Shown piece after piece: positions 53,654-62,821 of a stretch of DNA of 64,000 nucleotides (position 1 is its first letter; every line of letters starts with the position of its first letter). A program made the position numbers and the translations under genes. Source of the DNA: Roseomonas sp. KE2513 (GTDB taxonomy: Bacteria; Pseudomonadota; Alphaproteobacteria; Acetobacterales; Acetobacteraceae); assembly GCF_016107305.1 (NCBI RefSeq), contig NZ_RCVR01000022.1:1-64000 (forward strand), written 5' to 3'. Under the pieces are notes generated by a model. The model worked only from the letters and a program-made list of their open reading frames with translations, was not told where the DNA came from and ran no database searches.

Positions 53654-55822
53654 ATGCCGAATGACGGACTTGCCGTCGCGGCGGCGACGATCATGTCGCC
53701 GCTGCACACGGCACTGCGCTGCCTGTTCATGATCGCCATGTACCACGGCGTCCAGCTCCGCCCCGAGCACTTCTCGGTCGTGGCGGAGACGGACGTGCTC
53801 GGCTCCATCCTGCGCATCCTGCGGCAGGTAGGGCTGCGCGGGCGCGTGGTGCGGCGGCGGAAGTGGCGGCACCTCACCGCGCTAAGCCACACCTTCCCTG
53901 TCATGGGCCTGATGCGGGACGGGCGATGGGTCATCGTGGTGAAGGCGACGGCGGCGGAGTCCGGCGGTGCCCTCTACGTGATGAACCCCCTGGTGGAGCG
54001 CCAGGGCGTGCAGATGGTGGCGCAGGCCGAGTTCCTGCGCGACTGGAGCGGCGTGCTGGTGGTCTGCAAGGCCGACCGCAAGCCGCGCGCCGAGGGCGCC
54101 TTCGGCCTGCGCTGGTTCCTGCCGGAGATCCTGCTCCACCGCAGCCTGCTGCGGGACGTGGTGCTGGCCGCGCTCATGTCGGCGCTGATCGCCTTCGCCA
54201 CGCCGCTGATGTTCCAGATCCTGATCGACAAGGTCATCACCCACCACAGCTACCAGACTCTGCTCGCCCTGGTGGTGATGTTCTGCACGCTGGCGGCCTT
54301 CGACGGGCTGTTCGCCTATACGCGGCAGTACCTCATGACGGTGGTCACGGGAAAGATCGACGCCCGGTTGGCCTCGCGCACCTTCCAGCACCTGCTGACC
54401 CTGCCGCTCTTCTTCTTCGAGGCCAACACGGCCGGCGTGCTGGCGCGCAACCTGCAGCAGACGGACACGATCCGCCAGTTCCTCACGGGGCGCCTTTTGC
54501 AGACAGCGCTGGACGCCGTGTCCCTGCCACTGATGTTGACGGTGATGGTGCTCTACAGCGGCAAGCTCACCACGCTCGTCCTCGCCTTCTCCTTCGTCAT
54601 GGCGCTGCTGATCGGCTTCATGGTGCCGACCTTCCGCCGCAACCTCGAAGGCCTTTACCAGGCCGAGGGCGCGCGGCAGGGACACCTGGTCGAGACGATC
54701 CACGGCATGCGCACGGTGAAGTCGCTGGCGCTGGAGCCGGCGCGCCAGGCCGTGTGGAACGAGAAGATCACCGCGGGAATGGAGCGCCGCGCGACCGTCG
54801 GCCGCCTCTCGGCACTCGCCGGCGTGATGATGCAGGGGCTGGAGAAGCTGATGCAGATCAGCGTTCTCTCGCTCGGCGCGATGGAGGTCTTCGACGGCTC
54901 GCTCAGCATCGGCGCGCTGGTCGCCTTCAACATGGTTTCGGGCCGGGTCACCGGGCCGCTGGTGCAGATCGTCGGCCTGCTGAACGAGTATCAGGAGACG
55001 ATGCTGGCGGTGCGGATGCTCGGCACGGTGATGTCCCACCCGGCGGAGCGGGACCCGGGACACCAGGGATTGCGCCCGGCGGTCTCCGGCCAGCTCGTCT
55101 TCGACAACGTGACCTTCGCCTACCGCCCCGGCAGCCCGCCGGCACTGAATGCGGTCTCCTTCACGGTCGCGCCCGGCCAGGTGATCGGCGTGGTCGGCCG
55201 CTCGGGTTCCGGCAAGACGACGGTCACGCGCCTTATCCAGGGCATCCAGACCGCGCAGGAGGGGGTGATCCGGCTCGACGACGTCGATATCCGCCACATC
55301 GACCTCGTGCATCTCCGCCGCAGCGTCGGCGTGGTCCTGCAGGAGAACTTCCTCTTCCGCGGCACGCTGCGCGAGAATCTCTCGGCGGTGCGGCCGGAGG
55401 CGACGCTGGAGGAGATCATGGAGGCCGCCCGGATCGCCGGCGCCGATGAGTTTATCAACCGCCTGCCGCAATCCTACGACACGATGATCGAGGAGAACGG
55501 CTCCAATTTCTCGGGCGGCCAGCGCCAGCGGCTCGCGATCGCGCGCGCCCTGCTGACACGGCCCAACCTCCTCATCTTCGACGAGGCGACCAGCGCGCTC
55601 GACCCGGAGAGCGAGGCCGTGATCCAGGACAATCTGGCCGAGATCGCCCGCGGCCGCACCCTCATCATCGTCTCCCATCGCCTGACGTCGCTGGCCGGAG
55701 CGGACGCCATCCTGGTGCTGGAGCACGGCCGGGTGCTGGACTTCGCGCCGCACAAGGTGCTGCTCGAGCGCTGCGGCGCCTATCAGAACCTGTGGCGGCA
55801 GCAGACGAAGCATTTCGCGTGA
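53654..55822 (+). CDS. Type I secretion ABC transporter (HlyB-like)
   Basis: This 722-residue protein has three parts. Residues 1-145 are a C39 peptidase-like domain in which the catalytic Cys position is replaced (LHTALRCLFMIAMYHG), as in HlyB's non-cleaving C39-like domain. Residues about 150-440 are six membrane helices. Residues about 470-722 are the ATPase: Walker A VVGRSGSGKTT, signature NFSGGQRQRLAIARA, Walker B LLIFDEATSAL and the H-loop SHRL. It should export an unprocessed substrate without removing a leader. The stop overlaps the HlyD start (GTGA). Confidence 0.92.
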   Translation: MPNDGLAVAAATIMSPLHTALRCLFMIAMYHGVQLRPEHFSVVAETDVLGSILRILRQVGLRGRVVRRRKWRHLTALSHTFPVMGLMRDGRWVIVVKATAAESGGALYVMNPLVERQGVQMVAQAEFLRDWSGVLVVCKADRKPRAEGAFGLRWFLPEILLHRSLLRDVVLAALMSALIAFATPLMFQILIDKVITHHSYQTLLALVVMFCTLAAFDGLFAYTRQYLMTVVTGKIDARLASRTFQHLLTLPLFFFEANTAGVLARNLQQTDTIRQFLTGRLLQTALDAVSLPLMLTVMVLYSGKLTTLVLAFSFVMALLIGFMVPTFRRNLEGLYQAEGARQGHLVETIHGMRTVKSLALEPARQAVWNEKITAGMERRATVGRLSALAGVMMQGLEKLMQISVLSLGAMEVFDGSLSIGALVAFNMVSGRVTGPLVQIVGLLNEYQETMLAVRMLGTVMSHPAERDPGHQGLRPAVSGQLVFDNVTFAYRPGSPPALNAVSFTVAPGQVIGVVGRSGSGKTTVTRLIQGIQTAQEGVIRLDDVDIRHIDLVHLRRSVGVVLQENFLFRGTLRENLSAVRPEATLEEIMEAARIAGADEFINRLPQSYDTMIEENGSNFSGGQRQRLAIARALLTRPNLLIFDEATSALDPESEAVIQDNLAEIARGRTLIIVSHRLTSLAGADAILVLEHGRVLDFAPHKVLLERCGAYQNLWRQQTKHFA

Positions 55823-57261
55823 GCGCGACGCTCGACCACGAGCCGGTTTCCGCGCCCGCCGCCCCGCCGCCGGCTCGGACGGGCTCGCTCGTCGCGCGGC
55901 TTCGTCGGCCGCGCCAATCCTCGGAGGACGCAGCAGAGCGCGCCTGGCTGCAGCAGGGTTTCGCCCCGCCCCAGCCGGACCTCGAGGACTATATCGCGCG
56001 CCCGGCACCCTCCCTGCTGCGCAACACGCACCGGATCGCCGTCGCCCTCTTCCTGACGATGGTCCTGCTGGCCAGCATCATCCATGTGGACGTGATCGTG
56101 GCCGGCACGGGACGCCTTTCGGTGGACTCGCCGACGATCGTGCTGCAGCCGATGCAGCTCTCGGTCATCCGCCAGATCCGGGTGAAGCCGGGCGAGGCCG
56201 TGCGCAAGGGCGACGTGCTCGCCTCGCTCGACCCGACCTTCGCGCAAGCTGACCGCGCCGTGCTGCTCGCCCAGAGGAGCGCCATCCGCGCCCAGCAGGG
56301 GAGGTTGGAGGCTGAGCTGGACGGCACGCCCTTCGACCCCGAGTCGGGCCCGCAGGAGCTGATGCTCCAGCGGGCGCTCTATCGCCAGCGGCAGGCGCAG
56401 TTCACCTCGCGCCTGGCAGACATCGACCAGCGGCTCCGCAGCCACGAGGTGGAGGTCGCGACGGCGCAGCAAAATCGCGAGCTGCTCACCCAGCAGGTCG
56501 CCCTCGCGCGCGAGGTCGAGTCGATGCGCAACACCCTCTTCCGCTCGCAGAGCGGCTCGCGGCTGAACCTTGTGGAGGCCCAGGCCGCCCGCGTGCGCAA
56601 CGAGCGGGAGTTGCAGGCGGCCATCGCCCAGATCAACACGGCCCAGCAGGCCATTCTCTCGCTCAAGGCCGATCGCCAGGCCTTCATCGATTCTTGGCGG
56701 CGCGAGCTGACGGAGCAGCTGGTCAAAACCCGCGCCGACTCGCTGGCCGTGGACGAGAACCTGTCGAAGGCGGACCTGGTGAACCGGCTGGTAGAGCTCA
56801 CCGCGCCGGAGGACGGCGTGGTGCTGGAGGTGGCGAAGCGCTCGGTGGGCTCCGTGCTCAACGCGGCCGAGCCCCTCATCACGATGATCCCGGGCAGCGC
56901 CGCGATGGTTGCCGAGATCGCGGTCGGCTCCGCCGATGTCGGCTACACGAAGCCGGGCGACGAGGTGCGGGTGAAGGTGGACGCCTTCCCCTATCAGCGG
57001 CACGGCCTGCTGACCGGTCGGCTGCGCGCCATCGTCGCGGATTCGGCGCCCTCCTCGACGGGCGCCGCGGGTGGCTCCACCGCCTATCATCGCGCCGTGG
57101 TGGAGCTGCGCGACACCGCGCTGCAGGGAATGCCCGAGGGCACGCGGCTGATTCCAGGGATGACGCTGGCGGCGGAGATCCGTGTCGGAACGCGGAGCGT
57201 GATCTCCTACATCCTCTACCCGCTCATGCGCGGGCTCAACGAGAGCCTTCGCGAGCCCTGA
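55819..57261 (+). CDS. HlyD-family membrane fusion protein
   Basis: This 480-residue protein bridges the ABC transporter to the outer membrane. One membrane anchor is at about residues 60-80 (IAVALFLTMVLLASIIHV), followed by the barrel-sandwich hybrid LQPMQLSVIRQIRVKPGEAV, a long periplasmic coiled coil (about 140-330), and the C-terminal beta-barrel GDEVRVKVDAFPYQRHG with AEIRVGTRSVISYILYP. It begins with GTG 55819, overlapping the ABC gene, so the two are coupled. Confidence 0.9.
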   Translation: MSATLDHEPVSAPAAPPPARTGSLVARLRRPRQSSEDAAERAWLQQGFAPPQPDLEDYIARPAPSLLRNTHRIAVALFLTMVLLASIIHVDVIVAGTGRLSVDSPTIVLQPMQLSVIRQIRVKPGEAVRKGDVLASLDPTFAQADRAVLLAQRSAIRAQQGRLEAELDGTPFDPESGPQELMLQRALYRQRQAQFTSRLADIDQRLRSHEVEVATAQQNRELLTQQVALAREVESMRNTLFRSQSGSRLNLVEAQAARVRNERELQAAIAQINTAQQAILSLKADRQAFIDSWRRELTEQLVKTRADSLAVDENLSKADLVNRLVELTAPEDGVVLEVAKRSVGSVLNAAEPLITMIPGSAAMVAEIAVGSADVGYTKPGDEVRVKVDAFPYQRHGLLTGRLRAIVADSAPSSTGAAGGSTAYHRAVVELRDTALQGMPEGTRLIPGMTLAAEIRVGTRSVISYILYPLMRGLNESLREP

Positions 57262-57657
57262 CGCGGAATGCCGCGCTCGAGTCGCTGCCCATTGGCCCGC
57301 GGGATCGAGGGGCCGGGCCCATCCCGCCGAAGCGCTGCGGGCCGGCGCCTCCTCTCGCGCCTGATGCTCCAGCAAGCCGCAAACCAGGCCGCGCCCCAGG
57401 TCGATGCCGCCACCCGGTAGTGGCCATGGCGCCCTCCCGGGCCATCGAACGAAGACCCCGCTTCTTAGAGTTTTGGTAATGCGGCCCTGCCACGCTCAGC
57501 CACAGCAGCGCAACCAGGCCGGCGCGCCCGTGCGGCCCGGTCGGCGATCAACAAGTCTCACGGCTGGGAGCAGGATGATGCGGTTCAAGTCCACACCAAG
57601 TGACGGCCAGGGCCGGATCGGGGCCCGCCGTGAGGCCGTGACCGAGGTGCGCCCGTC
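57262..57657. other. Gap between hlyD and the repeat protein gene
   Basis: These 396 bp separate HlyD from the octapeptide-repeat gene. No convincing gene, RNA or repeat copy is present; short open frames have no start site or similarity. It may carry a separate promoter and leader for the abundant substrate gene, but I could not define one. Confidence 0.4.
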
Positions 57658-59208
57658 ATGAGCGGCATCGCGGATCTCTCCGTCACCCAGATCCCTGGGC
57701 TCTCGACCACCGTCATCCAAGGCCTGACGACGACCTCGATCGGCGTCCTGAGCACGAGTCAGATCGGCGCGCTGACGACCACCCAGATGCGCGCCCTGAC
57801 GACGACGCAGCTCGGCGCGCTCACCACGACCCAGCTCGGCGGCCTCAGGTCCACCCAGCTCGCCGCGCTCTCCACCACCCAGCTCGGCGGCCTCACCGAG
57901 ACCGAGCTCGGCGCGCTCACCACGACGCAGGTCGCAGGCCTCACCTCCACCCAGCTGCGCACCCTCAGCACCACCCAGCTCGGCGGCCTCACCTCCACCC
58001 AGCTCGGCGCCCTCACCACCGCCCAGATCGGCGGCCTCACCACCACCCAGCTCGGCGCCCTCACCACCACGCAGGTCGCAGGCCTCAGGTCCACCCAGCT
58101 CGCCGCGCTCTCCACCACCCAGCTCGGCGGCCTCACCACCGACGAGCTCGGCGCGCTCACCACTACTCAGCTCGCCGGCCTCACCTCCGCCCAGCTCGGC
58201 ACCCTCACCACCACCCAGCTCGCCGGCCTCACCGCCGCCCAGCTCGGCGCCCTCAACTCCGCCCAGCTCGCAGGCCTCAGGTCCACCCAACTCGGCGCCC
58301 TCGACACCACCCAGCTCGCAGGCCTCACCTCCACGCAGCTGAGCTCGCTCACTGCCACCCAGATCGTCGGCTTCGAAACCACCGACCTTGCGGCACTGAC
58401 GACGACGCAGATCCTCGGATTGAAGACGGCGGTCCTTGCCGCTCTCACGACGACCCAGGTCGGCGGCCTCACTTCCACTCAGCTGGGCGCCCTCACCACC
58501 ACCCAGATCGGCGGCCTCACCACTACCGAGCTTGGAACACTGGATACGACCCAGCTCGGCGGGCTCACCTCCACCCATGTGGCGGCGCTCTCCACCGCCC
58601 AACTCCGCGGCCTCACCTCCGCCCAGGTGGCAGCGCTCAGCACGACGCAGATCGGCGGGCTAAAGTCCACGCAGCTGTCGGCACTCACCACCACACAGAT
58701 CAGCGGTATGGAAACAACCGATATCGCGGTGCTCACGACCACTCAGTTCGCCGGCCTGAAATCCACGCAGCTGGCAGCGCTGGACACGACCCAGGTCGGC
58801 GCGCTGGAGTCCACGCAATTGGGGGCCCTGACCACATCCCAGATCGGCGGCCTGACCTCCACGGATATCGCGGTGCTGACCACCACCCAGTTCGGTGGCC
58901 TCACCTCGACAACCATCAAGGCACTGACCACGACCCAGATTGGCGGCCTGACCACCACACAGATCGGCGCGCTCAGCACGACCCAGGTCGGCGGCCTGAC
59001 GAGCGCGGAGATCGCCTCGCTTACCACCACCCAGGCAGGCGGCTTCACCACCACGGCGATCGCGGCCTTCTCCACGAGCCAGATTTCGGGCTTCAACTCG
59101 TCGGATATCGCCGCGCTCACGACCACCCAGGGCGCCGCCTTCACCACCACCCAGGTGCAGTCCATGAACACGTCCCAGGTGAACGCGCTGCTGACGCTGC
59201 TGAGCTGA
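57658..59208 (+). CDS. Thr-rich octapeptide-repeat protein, putative T1SS substrate
   Basis: This 516-residue protein is almost entirely built of an 8-residue unit, L-[ST]-T-[TS]-Q-[ILV]-[GA]-[GA], repeated about 63 times from residue 7 to 510 without a phase slip. There is no signal peptide, no Cys, and hardly any charge; no RTX glycine motif occurs. Regular Leu/Ile and Gln spacing suggests a beta-solenoid or helical stack with a Thr face. It follows the ABC and HlyD genes and precedes a GT41 enzyme, so I infer it is the exported and perhaps O-glycosylated substrate. Neither export signal nor modification is proven. Confidence 0.7.
   Translation: MSGIADLSVTQIPGLSTTVIQGLTTTSIGVLSTSQIGALTTTQMRALTTTQLGALTTTQLGGLRSTQLAALSTTQLGGLTETELGALTTTQVAGLTSTQLRTLSTTQLGGLTSTQLGALTTAQIGGLTTTQLGALTTTQVAGLRSTQLAALSTTQLGGLTTDELGALTTTQLAGLTSAQLGTLTTTQLAGLTAAQLGALNSAQLAGLRSTQLGALDTTQLAGLTSTQLSSLTATQIVGFETTDLAALTTTQILGLKTAVLAALTTTQVGGLTSTQLGALTTTQIGGLTTTELGTLDTTQLGGLTSTHVAALSTAQLRGLTSAQVAALSTTQIGGLKSTQLSALTTTQISGMETTDIAVLTTTQFAGLKSTQLAALDTTQVGALESTQLGALTTSQIGGLTSTDIAVLTTTQFGGLTSTTIKALTTTQIGGLTTTQIGALSTTQVGGLTSAEIASLTTTQAGGFTTTAIAAFSTSQISGFNSSDIAALTTTQGAAFTTTQVQSMNTSQVNALLTLLS
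57676..59187 (+). repeat. 63-unit 24-bp tandem coding repeat
   Basis: The repeat array spans 63 in-frame 24-bp units. A higher-order duplication is visible: 57841-57897 and 58081-58137 are identical over 57 bp, exactly 240 bp (ten units) apart. The central third is more uniform in DNA sequence than either end, as expected if recent expansion took place in the middle. Confidence 0.85.
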
Positions 59209-59378
59209 GCACCGGGCGGGCCGGGGCATCTCCCGGCCCGCTCCTTCATCCACCCGCGCCTGGTCGTCGCATCGGGTTGCCCAAGGGGGCGCGGGGCAGC
59301 AAATTCGTGAAAAAGGCGGAACGGTTAAGGCCAGGGGATCGGCCGGGCCGACGCGGGATCCAAGAAGGAGTTGCTTCC

Positions 59379-61412
59379 TTGTCCGAAGCGGAATTCCAAG
59401 CCCCTCTGCTCCAGCCCGGCGCGGCGGAGTTGGCGGCAGCCCTGGCCCGGATCCAGGCCCGGCTGATGACGGCCGAGGAGCTGATCGGCGAGGCGGGCCG
59501 CCTTGCCGCGCAGGACCTGCTCTTCGCTGTCACGCTCTACAAGACCTGGCTCGCCCTCAACGCCGGGCATCCCGGTGCGCCGGCGATCTACTTCAACTAC
59601 GCGGTCTGTCTCTCCGACTCCGGTGATCTGCCCGGCGCCATCAACGCCCTGCGGGAGACGATCCGCATCAAGCCGGATTTCGGCCCGCCGCACATCAACC
59701 TGGGTGGCCTGCTGGAGCGGATGGGCCAAGCCGGGCCTGCCGTGGAAACCTGGCTGGCCTTCGCGAACGCGCAGTCCGGCGTGACGCCGGACGCGCTGAA
59801 CTACAAGCTGCTCGCGCTGAAGCAGGCCGGCCGCGTGCTCGAAGCCGCGCAGGAGGACACCGCTGCCGAGGACGCGCTCCGCCAATCCCTCGAACTGAAC
59901 CATGACCAGCCCGACGTGGTGCAGCACCTGATCGCGCTGCGGCAGCGGCAGTGCAAGTGGCCCGTCCTGGCCGCGAGCAACCGGCTCGAGCAGCCGAAGC
60001 TCCAATCCGCCATCTCGCCGCTCTCCGCTGCCTACCTCACCGACGATCCCGTCTTCCATCTCGCCACGGCCTACAACTATGCCCGTCGTTCCCTCGGCCG
60101 TCCGCCGCGCCCGCGCCTGATGGAGGTTCCGCGCGCCCCCGAGCCGGGGCGCCGCCTGCGGGTCGGCTATCTCTCCTCCGACCTGCGGGACCACGCCGTC
60201 GGCTTCGCGATGACCGACGTGCTAGAATCGCACAACCGCGAGAACATCGAGGTCTTCGCCTACTACTGCGGTATCAACACCGCGGATGAGACGCACCGGC
60301 GCTCGAAGCGCGCGGTGGATCATTGGACCGACCTGAACGGCATCGACGATGCCCGCGCGGCCCAGCTCATCCGCCAGCACGGCATCGATATCCTGGTGGA
60401 CCTCAACGGCTACACGAAGGATGCGCGCACGAAGGTCTTCGCCATGCGCCCGGCGCCGATCGCGGTGAACTGGTTCGGATTTCCCGGTTCGATGGGCAGC
60501 CCTTACCACCACTACATCGTCGCCGATGACGTGATCATCCCGCCGGAGAGCGAGGCCTACTATTCCGAGAGGGTTCTCCGCCTGCCCTGCTACCAGCCGA
60601 ACGACCGCAAGCGCGTGATCGGCCCGGCGCTCACGCGCCAGCAGGTCGGCCTGCCGGAGGACGCCTTCGTGTTCTGCTGCCTCAACGGCATGCAGAAGCT
60701 GACGCCGCGCTGCTTCGCCCGCTGGATGACCATCCTGCGCGCGGTGCCGGGAAGCGTTCTCTGGCTGTTCAGCGGCACCGCCGACACCAACGAGCGGCTG
60801 CGCGCCCAGGCACTGGCCGCCGGCGTCGCGCCGGATCGGCTGATTTTCGCCGGCCGCATGCCCAACCCGCAGCATCTGGCGCGCATGCAGCTCGCCGACC
60901 TGTTCATCGACAACTTTCCCTATGGCGCGCACACGACCGCGTCGGACGCCCTCTGGGTCGGGTTGCCCATCCTCGCGCTCTCGGGCCGCAGCTTCGCCAC
61001 GCGCGTCTGCGCCAGCCTCGTCACCGCGGCCAGGCTGCCTGAGATGGTCTGCCACACGCCGGAGAGCTACGTCGCGCGGGCCATCGAACTCGCGCAGGAC
61101 AGGCAGCAGCTGGCGGCCCTCCGCGCCCGACTGAGGGCGAACCGCGACACCTGCATCCTCTTCGACACGCCCGGCCTGGTCCGCTCTCTCGAAGCGCTCT
61201 ACGGTCAGATGCAGGAGGATCGTCGCGCCGGCACGCTGCCCCGCCCGGATCTCGCCAACCTCGACATCTACCACGAGATCGCCGCGGCCGAGGATCTGGA
61301 CGCCATGGAAACGCTCGACGCCGCCGCCTATCTCGCCCGCTACCAGGAGCGCCTGGCCGAGCTCGACGCCGACTTCCCGATCCGCCCGGATGGGCGCCTG
61401 TGGCGTCGCTAG
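59379..61412 (+). CDS. TPR-GT41 glycosyltransferase (OGT/SPINDLY-like)
   Basis: This 677-residue protein has N-terminal TPR-like helices (about 40-190, e.g. AIYFNYAVCLSDSGD, PHINLGGLLERMGQAGPAV) and a C-terminal GT41 catalytic region (about 255-620). Catalytic-site equivalents of human OGT are present: GYLSSDLRDHAVGF (His 272), GFPGSMGSPY, NGMQKLTPR (Lys 440) and AHTTASDALWVGLP (His 518). GT41 enzymes add sugars to Ser/Thr of proteins. I start at TTG 59379 because AAGGAG lies 8 nt upstream; the frame is open further upstream without a good site. Adjacent to the Thr-rich repeat protein, it probably modifies it. Confidence 0.83.
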   Translation: MSEAEFQAPLLQPGAAELAAALARIQARLMTAEELIGEAGRLAAQDLLFAVTLYKTWLALNAGHPGAPAIYFNYAVCLSDSGDLPGAINALRETIRIKPDFGPPHINLGGLLERMGQAGPAVETWLAFANAQSGVTPDALNYKLLALKQAGRVLEAAQEDTAAEDALRQSLELNHDQPDVVQHLIALRQRQCKWPVLAASNRLEQPKLQSAISPLSAAYLTDDPVFHLATAYNYARRSLGRPPRPRLMEVPRAPEPGRRLRVGYLSSDLRDHAVGFAMTDVLESHNRENIEVFAYYCGINTADETHRRSKRAVDHWTDLNGIDDARAAQLIRQHGIDILVDLNGYTKDARTKVFAMRPAPIAVNWFGFPGSMGSPYHHYIVADDVIIPPESEAYYSERVLRLPCYQPNDRKRVIGPALTRQQVGLPEDAFVFCCLNGMQKLTPRCFARWMTILRAVPGSVLWLFSGTADTNERLRAQALAAGVAPDRLIFAGRMPNPQHLARMQLADLFIDNFPYGAHTTASDALWVGLPILALSGRSFATRVCASLVTAARLPEMVCHTPESYVARAIELAQDRQQLAALRARLRANRDTCILFDTPGLVRSLEALYGQMQEDRRAGTLPRPDLANLDIYHEIAAAEDLDAMETLDAAAYLARYQERLAELDADFPIRPDGRLWRR

Positions 61413-61889
61413 GACGCGCCGCTTCTCCCTGCCGGGTGCCTCTCGAAGCAGGCCTCAGCCTTGGTCGCCATTCAGGATCAAGGCTGCGCTCAGTCGAAGG
61501 TAACTCACGCCGGAGAGGGTTCCGCCTGACCGTTATGTGGCTGATGACCAGGAGAGAAGGCAGGAATCTCGCTCCCCGGGCTCCCCTCCATCGTCAGCGT
61601 AGTCGGCGTCACGCCGAGGTGCCGCGAGCAGGGCTAGCCTTCGGCGTTCGGCGCATTGCTCCAAGCCCTGGCGCCGGGGCGGCGCACCGTAAGCAGCTCC
61701 CTGCGTCCCAACAGGCTCGTGCGGGAGCGGACGCTTCGTGAATGATCCCCCAGGGTTTGCTTACGTCACGGTACGGCCGAACCGCGCGAAACCTCGCCCA
61801 GCCCTTCAGCGCGCCCTCATACCCGTCACCTGCCGCGCCGCTTGATGCCCGAACTCGAGCCAGGTCCCGCAGGCGGCGGCCTGCCGCTT
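61413..61889. other. Converging gap, possible decayed DNA
   Basis: These 477 bp lie between GT41 and glk, which converge. No gene, hairpin element or RNA gene was recognised. Coding potential is broken and base composition is slightly lower in GC than the flanks, so a remnant of a lost gene or insertion is possible but unproven. Confidence 0.35.
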
Positions 61890-62819
61890 CTAGTCGGCCA
61901 AGTGTAAAGCCGCGCCGAGCAGCCCGATATGGGGCCGCATCACCTGGTCCACCGGCACTGTGTCCAGGTAACGCGCGAACCGCCCTTTTTCCGTGAAGCC
62001 GCGAACAACTGCATCCACGTTCAACAATGGCCCTAGATTGCGGCAAAGCCCCCCTGTGATATGCACGCCACCGTCGGCGAGCAATGTCAGCGCCAGGTTT
62101 CCCGCCGTCGCGCCCAATATGGCAGAGAACATCCTCACTGCCTCCAGGCATGGCGCGCAATCCCCAGCCGCCCGCTCGCTGACCTCGAGCGGGGAGCCGA
62201 ACCGCTCCTTGCGCCCCTCTATCTCGGCAAGGACATTCGCCAGCCGAAGCAGCCCCGGCCCGGAGAGCAGCCGCTCAGTCGAGACGTGCCCGAACTCCCG
62301 CCGAAGCCTGGCAAGAACCTCCGCCTGCCGCTCGTCCTGCGGGGAGAAGGAGCTGTGTCCAGCCTCGCTGGGCAGGACCCGCGCCGTCTCCCCCTCTCCC
62401 AGCAGGAAGGCCACCCCCAGGCCGGTGCCCGGCCCGATCACAACCTGAGGCCGTCCGGGCTTGCCCACCAAACCCGGCCTCAGCGACCGAAAATCGCCTC
62501 TCTTCAACCCGTGAACCGCCCAGGCCTGTGCGACGAAGTCGTTGATCACGGCCAGATGCCGAAGCCCCAGCTGTTCCCGCGCCTCCGGGACGGTGAAGCG
62601 CCAGGGACTGTTCGTGAAAGCCACAACATCCCCCAGCACGGGCGTCGCCACAGCGAAGACCGCCTCATCCACGCTCCGTCCTGCGAGATAGGCCAGCGCC
62701 GCCTCGACCAGGCCGGGAAAATCGCGCACCGACAGCTTCCGCTCATCCTGCGGCAGGCCTCCCCGCTCGCAAAGGGCGAAGCGAGCGTTGGTGCCACCGA
62801 TATCGCCGACGAGCCGCAT
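61890..62819 (-). CDS. glk: Glucokinase
   Basis: This 309-residue ROK-unrelated glucokinase (GlkA type) phosphorylates glucose with ATP. Motifs are GDIGGTNARFAL at the N-terminus, NDFVAQA with catalytic Asp, VIGPGTGLGVAFL and PSEAGHSSFSP. The start lies 2 nt after the stop of the PfkB-type kinase gene, forming a two-gene sugar-kinase operon. Confidence 0.93.
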   Translation of the reverse strand: MRLVGDIGGTNARFALCERGGLPQDERKLSVRDFPGLVEAALAYLAGRSVDEAVFAVATPVLGDVVAFTNSPWRFTVPEAREQLGLRHLAVINDFVAQAWAVHGLKRGDFRSLRPGLVGKPGRPQVVIGPGTGLGVAFLLGEGETARVLPSEAGHSSFSPQDERQAEVLARLRREFGHVSTERLLSGPGLLRLANVLAEIEGRKERFGSPLEVSERAAGDCAPCLEAVRMFSAILGATAGNLALTLLADGGVHITGGLCRNLGPLLNVDAVVRGFTEKGRFARYLDTVPVDQVMRPHIGLLGAALHLAD

Positions 62820-62821
62820 GT

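Noticed and set aside
53882-56008. A 708-residue minus-strand frame opposite the ABC and HlyD genes
   Set aside because: It is a GC-rich shadow rich in His, Arg, Glu and Gly with no domain; the sense strand has all ABC ATPase motifs.
57658-59208. The repeat protein as an RTX toxin or pentapeptide-repeat protein
   Set aside because: The unit is eight residues, without GGxGxDxxx calcium motifs and without the A(D/N)LXX five-residue pattern.
57759-59253. Long minus-strand frames opposite the octapeptide gene with their own repeats
   Set aside because: The repeats simply mirror the 24-bp sense repeat; no start site or similarity supports them.
61413-61889. A transposase remnant downstream of the GT41 gene
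   Set aside because: Short broken frames give a vague impression only; no transposase motif or terminal repeats could be identified.
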